Below the pieces are notes generated by a model. It was not told the origin of the DNA and did no database searches. It saw only the letters and a program-made list of their open reading frames with translations. The position numbers and the translations under genes are program-made. A DNA stretch of 64,000 nucleotides. Source: an uncultured Flavobacteriaceae bacterium (GTDB taxonomy: Bacteria > Bacteroidota > Bacteroidia > Flavobacteriales > Flavobacteriaceae). Positions 59,532 through 64,000 of the stretch are shown piece by piece. The first letter of the stretch is position 1. Every line of letters begins with the position of its first letter. The DNA lies in assembly GCA_947497245.1 (NCBI GenBank), contig CANMFO010000008.1, positions 106,361 to 170,360 on the forward strand. Direction: 5' to 3'.

Positions 59532-60088
59532 AACTGGGCATTTGTTAATAACTGCTTTCTTAAACTTTCTTTGGCCCTTGAAATTGTGGTCCTACAATTG
59601 GCGTAGCTTATATTCATAATCGTACTTATTTCTTCGTAATCATAACCTTCGATTAAATGTAAGGTCAAAGAAACTCTGTAATTGTCCTTTAAGTGTTTCA
59701 TGGTTTCCATCACCTTTTGAGCCTTCAGTTCGGTAAACGCATGATCCGAAGCAATTCCATCATTATCTTCGACCTTGTACATTATATCTTCCAGGGCAAC
59801 CTCATTTTTTTTCCGTTGCTTTCTGTAATGATAGATACTGTTGTTTATTACAATTCGTTTTAACCAAGATCCAAAGGTTACCTCTCCCTTAAATGACTCA
59901 AGTTTCGTAAACGCGTTCAAAAACGATTCTTGCATGACATCTTCAGCTTCGGCGCTGTCTTTTACAATTCTAAGGGCCGTGTTGTACATGGCCTTGTAAT
60001 AGCGGTTGTAAACTTCCAACTGGGCACTTTGTTTCCCTTCAATACACCATTGTAGCAATACATCAATATGTTCTCTTTTGTGGCTCAA
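59528..60088 (-). CDS. RNA polymerase sigma factor, ECF subfamily
   Basis: A 186-residue ECF sigma factor. Region 2 is visible as YNRYYKAMYNTALRIVKDSAEAEDVMQESFLNAF (broken here by length, about 25-60), followed by SWLKRIVINNSI with the -10 recognition helix. Region 4 is around RVSLTLHLIEGYDYEEIST with the helix-turn-helix NISYANCRTTISRAKESL (about 150-170). First gene of a four-gene operon with an overlapping start/stop into the anti-sigma-like gene. Upstream at 60129-60157 lies an element shared with the sigma gene at 2185, possibly its own promoter. Confidence 0.93.
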   Translation of the reverse strand: MSHKREHIDVLLQWCIEGKQSAQLEVYNRYYKAMYNTALRIVKDSAEAEDVMQESFLNAFTKLESFKGEVTFGSWLKRIVINNSIYHYRKQRKKNEVALEDIMYKVEDNDGIASDHAFTELKAQKVMETMKHLKDNYRVSLTLHLIEGYDYEEISTIMNISYANCRTTISRAKESLRKQLLTNAQL

Positions 60089-60128
60089 AAAGTGAATGGT
60101 TTGTTGTAAAGATGATTCAATTTAATAA

Positions 60129-60157
60129 TTGTTACAGTTCGATGGGGAAAATTAAAG
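60129..60157 (-). promoter_or_regulatory. Candidate ECF-type promoter element upstream of the second sigma factor
   Basis: On the minus strand CTTTAATTTT is followed after 12 nt by GTAACAA, ending 40 nt before the start codon. The same blocks with a 10-nt gap precede the sigma gene at 2185. Shared sequence, order and position support a common regulatory site. Confidence 0.4.
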
Positions 60158-60308
60158 ATTTTGCTTTTAATCGAATTTTTGAACGTTTTGGTCGATAAAT
60201 CCTGTCCGTACATCGATATGTTAAACTTACGTCCTAAATTTAATGGTTCCTCATAGTTTCCCTCAGAACGACACCTATTTTTTATTGACCAAACCTAAAA
60301 TAATTTTG

Positions 60309-63300
60309 ATGGGAAACAACTACTTTCCAAGCATTGCGCTTTTTTGCATTTCGGTCCTTTTCGTATCAGATCTGAACGCTCAGAATGCTTCCCAAGAGGG
60401 AGCATGGGGCAACACCATTCCTTTTGATATCGTGCCCGTGGCGGTGGCCAACCTGCCCGATGGCAGGCTTATTACCTGGTCTTCGAAATATCACGATAAC
60501 TTCGGGGGTGGTGATGGATTTACGTTTACACAAATTTTTGACCCGACGATCGGGACGGGTGGCGGCACCCTACCAAGGACCGCTTCCCAAACCAACCACG
60601 ATATGTTCTGCCCGGGAATCAACAATCTCCCGGACGGGAGGATATTGGCGGCCGGTGGCAGCTCGAGTGAACGGGTAAGCATCTACGATGCGGACACGGG
60701 CATTTGGACCAGGGCCGATGATATGAACGTCCCAAGGGGGTATCAGGGCAATGTTACTTTGTCCAATGGCGCGGTGTTTACACTGGGCGGATCTTGGAGT
60801 GGCGGCATAGGGGGAAAGAATGCGGAAATATACACCCAAAGCACAGGATGGATACCGATACCCGATATTGAAGGGGAACTGTTGCTGGATGGCAATGACC
60901 CTATTTTGGACGAGCCCAACCCCTCGCAACGTTTTTATCGCGGGGACAATCACGCGTGGCTGTGGGCCGCGCCCAATGGAAAGATTTTCCATGCCGGCCC
61001 GGGCACCGATATGCACTGGCTGGACGTGAGCGACCTTAACAACCCGGTCGTACAGAACGTAGGTACCCGTGCTGGGGATATCTATTCCATGAAAGGCACC
61101 ACGGTGATGTACGACATCGGCAAGCTGCTAAAGGTCGGGGGATCGAGGACCTATAGCAGTGGAACCCCTGCCAGTGATAAGACTTATATAATCGACATTA
61201 ACAGCGAAACTCCCGCAGTGACCGAAGTGACCGGATTCCAAAGGGCCCGTACCATGCACAACAGTGTGGTCCTCCCCAACGGGAAGGTACTGGTTACCGG
61301 TGGCCTTTCCACTGCGGAAGTATTCAGCGATGTTGGTGCCCGCTACGTGGGGGAGATCTATGACCCCGCGACCAATACTTGGACCGATACTGCCTCCATG
61401 CAGATCGCCAGGACCTACCATAGTGTAAGCATTTTGATGCCCGACGGTAGGGTGTTTGTCGGGGGAGGTGGCCTCTGTGGGACTTCAAATGGCTGTGTGA
61501 ACCACCTTGATGCCGAAATCTACAGCCCTCCTTACCTGTTCGACAGCAATGGCTCCTTGGCCGCAAGACCCAGTATCCAGGCGCCGGCAACGACCGACTA
61601 CAACACCACAATGGCCGTGACCGGTAGTAACGGCATTGCCGAATTTAGCTTTATCCGGCTTTCATCGGCAACGCATAGCACCAACAATGAACAAAGAAGG
61701 ATTCCCTTGTCGTTTACTGCCGATCAAGGGAACTATTCCGTCAGCGTCCCGAATCGGGAGCTGTTGCCACCGGGGTATTACATGCTCTTTGGTCTGGATA
61801 GCAATGGGGTTCCCAGTGTGGCGGAGCATGTCAAAGTGGGGTCTGCCATTTCGGTCGGCAATTCCCCGAATCTGGTCTTGGACCTGAAATTTGACGAAGG
61901 CTCCGGAATCGATGTTGCGGACAGTTCAGACTTTGGGAACGATGCGACCATAGTGGAACGCGACAACAATAAAAACCCCATCCCGGTGACGCAAAGTTAT
62001 TGGACCTCGAACGGCTTGTTCGGCAGTGCCATGGAAATGGACGGCAAGGAGTTCGAAAGCAACAGCATTGTAGAAGTGCCCTATTCGGCTTCCATGGCTT
62101 CCATAAAAGATGAAATGACGGTGATGGCATGGGTCTATAGGGATGAAATTGAAAAAAATGTGGCCATTTTGGCCCACGACTACCCAAAAATATTCTTTGG
62201 TTTCCACAATAGCCTGTACAAATGGCAATTTCCTACCACAACGGGTAGTTCGGTAGATTGTTACGTCGGCTATTCCCCCGCCAGCAAATGGGTGCATATA
62301 GCGGCCACTTATGACGGACAGGTGGGAAAACTGTATGCCAACGGGGTTGAAATCTGTAGCGACAATGCCACGGGGGACATCACCCTGGAGACCAGCGAGC
62401 AGTATCAGTCTTCCTTTACCACCTCCGGTTTTTATGATGACCGTCAGGCCCAGAGCCTCAGTGGTATCACGGATGAACTGGATGGCCGGATAGATGAACT
62501 TAAAGTATTTAACAAGGCGCTCGGGGCAAGTGAGATCGTTGCATTCTATGAACTGGGGGCGCAGCAGGGAAATCCCAGTGTTGTGGTCTGCCCGCCAAAC
62601 ACCATAACGGCGCAATACAAGATAGGGGCAACCGGAAGTTGGCAAACGGGCAATATCATTAACGCCTCTTCAGGGGATGAGGTTTATATTCGGGCCAATG
62701 TGCCCTCAAACGAGGAGTATTTCGTGACCTTGCCGGGAAGGGCACAGAACCGGTTCAGCTCCGTGTCCGATTTTCCGAATTTTGAGGACACCACGGCCTA
62801 TAAGTTAGATACCTTTATCAATGGAGGGGATGGCTTTGTGGGCCCGGGCAATTCCGGAATCTATTCCCTCACGACCAGTAGTGGATGTATTGCACCGATT
62901 CAATTGACCTTTGGCAGTGGGTGCCCATCGGAAATCATCCAGGAATATCGAATAAATGGGACGTGGCAAAGTGGTTTGGCGGCGATTACGGTGAACGAGG
63001 GCGACGATGTAATGTTGAGCATATTGCCCAATGGACTTGGAGTGACCATTACCCTACCTAATGGCACGCAGGTGGGCGATGACTACAGTTTGGGCAATAT
63101 TACCGCCGCGCAGGCCGGTTTATATACCCTGACATCCGATGAGGGTTGCTCGAAGACCCTGACCATCAATGTGCATGGTTCCGTGGACTGCAGTGCCATC
63201 GTACCGGAATATGCGATAAATGGTGGTGCTTTCAGTTCGGACGAACAGGAGATTACCGTAAATGTAGGGGATGATCTTATTTTTGGCATGGTTCCCGCCG

Positions 63301-64000
63301 GTCTGGACTTCACGGTCACCGATCCGGGTCAAAATGTGCTTCCGGGCGACGCGGCGACCGGGTTTTTGATCGATGCGATACGCTTGGATCAAGCCGGTGT
63401 CTACGATTTTATGGTTACCCTTCCTGAATTTACGCCGGTGGTACATTTTGTTGACAGCCAGAACCCGAGGCATGCCCCGGATCTGGCCCTCGATGGTTCC
63501 GAGAATACCTTTTGGCATACGAAATGGGAGAATGGCATCGATCAATTGCCCCATGAGATACAGATCGATTTGGGTGCCAGCGCGTTGGTGGATGGTCTAA
63601 GTTACCTACCGCGGCAAGATGGTGTCCTGAACGGTACCATTGCGGGTTACGAAATATATGTGAGCGAAAGCAGTTCGAGTTGGGGCAGTGCTGTGGCATC
63701 CGGAACATGGGCCGGGAACAGCAATTTGAAAACGGTCAATTTTACCGGCAAGCAGGGGCGGTACGTCCGTCTCCGGGCACTTTCCGAGATCAATGGCAAT
63801 CCATGGACCTCGGCAGCGGAAATCGATGTGTTGATCGCTGATTCGAGCAAGTTCTGTGCAAAGACCTTGACCATAAATGTCAACGATGGTGACGTCCCGG
63901 TAACGGGGCTCACGGTGACACCTGAGACGCACACGATGGACGAGGGCACGACCTTCGACCTGACGGGCGAGGTGCTCCCCTCGAACGCGACGGACAAGAC
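60309..64000 (+). CDS. Multidomain secreted copper radical oxidase-like protein (AA5: galactose/glyoxal oxidase), partial
   Basis: The first about 1230 codons; the gene runs off the right edge. Signal peptide MGNNYFPSIALFCISVLF... ends near residue 25; it lacks a basic start, and an ATG at 60243 gives a 22-residue longer, more basic N-terminus. The Kelch propeller has every active-site residue of fungal glyoxal oxidase: Cys101 and Tyr145 (crosslink pair), Tyr370-His371 (RTYHSV) and His456 (ATHSTNNEQR), in a DUF1929-type domain (about 419-511). Then: a LamG-like jelly roll (about 523-752), three similar Cys-containing modules (about 761-1040), an F5/8C discoidin domain (about 1044-1175) and the start of an Ig-like (BIG2) domain. 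It probably oxidises sugar or aldehyde groups at the cell surface and makes hydrogen peroxide. Confidence 0.85.
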   Translation, partial: MGNNYFPSIALFCISVLFVSDLNAQNASQEGAWGNTIPFDIVPVAVANLPDGRLITWSSKYHDNFGGGDGFTFTQIFDPTIGTGGGTLPRTASQTNHDMFCPGINNLPDGRILAAGGSSSERVSIYDADTGIWTRADDMNVPRGYQGNVTLSNGAVFTLGGSWSGGIGGKNAEIYTQSTGWIPIPDIEGELLLDGNDPILDEPNPSQRFYRGDNHAWLWAAPNGKIFHAGPGTDMHWLDVSDLNNPVVQNVGTRAGDIYSMKGTTVMYDIGKLLKVGGSRTYSSGTPASDKTYIIDINSETPAVTEVTGFQRARTMHNSVVLPNGKVLVTGGLSTAEVFSDVGARYVGEIYDPATNTWTDTASMQIARTYHSVSILMPDGRVFVGGGGLCGTSNGCVNHLDAEIYSPPYLFDSNGSLAARPSIQAPATTDYNTTMAVTGSNGIAEFSFIRLSSATHSTNNEQRRIPLSFTADQGNYSVSVPNRELLPPGYYMLFGLDSNGVPSVAEHVKVGSAISVGNSPNLVLDLKFDEGSGIDVADSSDFGNDATIVERDNNKNPIPVTQSYWTSNGLFGSAMEMDGKEFESNSIVEVPYSASMASIKDEMTVMAWVYRDEIEKNVAILAHDYPKIFFGFHNSLYKWQFPTTTGSSVDCYVGYSPASKWVHIAATYDGQVGKLYANGVEICSDNATGDITLETSEQYQSSFTTSGFYDDRQAQSLSGITDELDGRIDELKVFNKALGASEIVAFYELGAQQGNPSVVVCPPNTITAQYKIGATGSWQTGNIINASSGDEVYIRANVPSNEEYFVTLPGRAQNRFSSVSDFPNFEDTTAYKLDTFINGGDGFVGPGNSGIYSLTTSSGCIAPIQLTFGSGCPSEIIQEYRINGTWQSGLAAITVNEGDDVMLSILPNGLGVTITLPNGTQVGDDYSLGNITAAQAGLYTLTSDEGCSKTLTINVHGSVDCSAIVPEYAINGGAFSSDEQEITVNVGDDLIFGMVPAGLDFTVTDPGQNVLPGDAATGFLIDAIRLDQAGVYDFMVTLPEFTPVVHFVDSQNPRHAPDLALDGSENTFWHTKWENGIDQLPHEIQIDLGASALVDGLSYLPRQDGVLNGTIAGYEIYVSESSSSWGSAVASGTWAGNSNLKTVNFTGKQGRYVRLRALSEINGNPWTSAAEIDVLIADSSKFCAKTLTINVNDGDVPVTGLTVTPETHTMDEGTTFDLTGEVLPSNATDK

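Overview
The window looks like a chromosomal segment of a marine-type member of the Bacteroidota, most likely Flavobacteriaceae. The evidence is the gene families (DUF5606, DUF5916, head-GIN and DUF4097-like proteins, a GlgE operon, the local XerD/AroQ neighbourhood), the many Sec or lipoprotein signal peptides ending in the AQ or SxC style common in this phylum, and upstream boxes fitting the Bacteroidota promoter (TTG, about 16-22 bp, TAnnTTTG/A) rather than -35/-10 boxes. No genus is claimed. I found no rRNA, tRNA, CRISPR array, insertion sequence or prophage. The segment is gene-dense, with 56 protein genes supported.

Region by region. (1) 0-9 kb: a lysophosphatidate-type acyltransferase, an ECF sigma factor with a four-helix membrane partner, a type II NADH dehydrogenase, a GH13 oligo-1,6-glucosidase-like enzyme, XerD, three small secreted or outer-membrane proteins and AroQ. 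(2) 9-21 kb: a long leftward run: DUF3817 and PepSY membrane proteins, dihydrolipoyl dehydrogenase, a nucleoid-associated protein, a pRiA4b ORF-3-like protein, heme A synthase, CCA-adding enzyme, Sua5/YrdC, then a lipopolysaccharide-type glycosyltransferase patch (GT2, GT9, GT2, GT2) and DapD. (3) 21-22.7 kb: a coupled ruvX-def-DUF5606 operon closed by a strong terminator. (4) 22.8-43.8 kb: an accessory-looking block made mostly of singly transcribed exported hydrolases (TolB-amidohydrolase, GH20, SGNH esterase, alpha/beta esterase, class C beta-lactamase-like esterase, M1 peptidase, SMP-30, D-aminoacylase-like protein, DUF1080, DUF3500, sugar-phosphate-isomerase-like protein) with a glycerol facilitator, a DUF5916 protein and RsgA. 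(5) 44-46.7 kb: MazG, a DinB-like DUF1572 protein, a lipoprotein MsrB and a collagen-like lipoprotein. (6) 46.8-54.8 kb: GlgE, maltokinase, GlgB and a GH31 alpha-glucosidase, an alpha-glucan operon without a TreS gene. (7) 54.9-57 kb: an M48 lipoprotein protease and an UMF1-type MFS transporter. (8) 57-60.1 kb: an ECF sigma / membrane-anchored regulator / two repeat-solenoid secreted proteins operon. (9) 60.3 kb to the right edge: the first about 1230 codons of a giant secreted copper-radical-oxidase-like (AA5) protein with LamG, F5/8C and Ig-like modules.

How the parts may work together: the GlgE operon builds and branches alpha-glucan from maltose-1-phosphate, and the GH31 and GH13 glucosidases would trim or release glucose from it. 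The central hydrolase block points to periplasmic scavenging of amino sugars, acylated sugars, peptides and N-acyl-D-amino acids. The two ECF systems are probably envelope-response circuits. They share an upstream element (CTTTAATTTT, 10-12 nt, GTAACAA) that may be the autoregulated promoter.

The items most worth following up are the multidomain AA5 protein, the ECF/paired-solenoid operon, the TreS-less GlgE operon and the apparent insertion of about 21 kb between DUF5606 and mazG. All functional calls come from reading motifs by eye; no database search was run.
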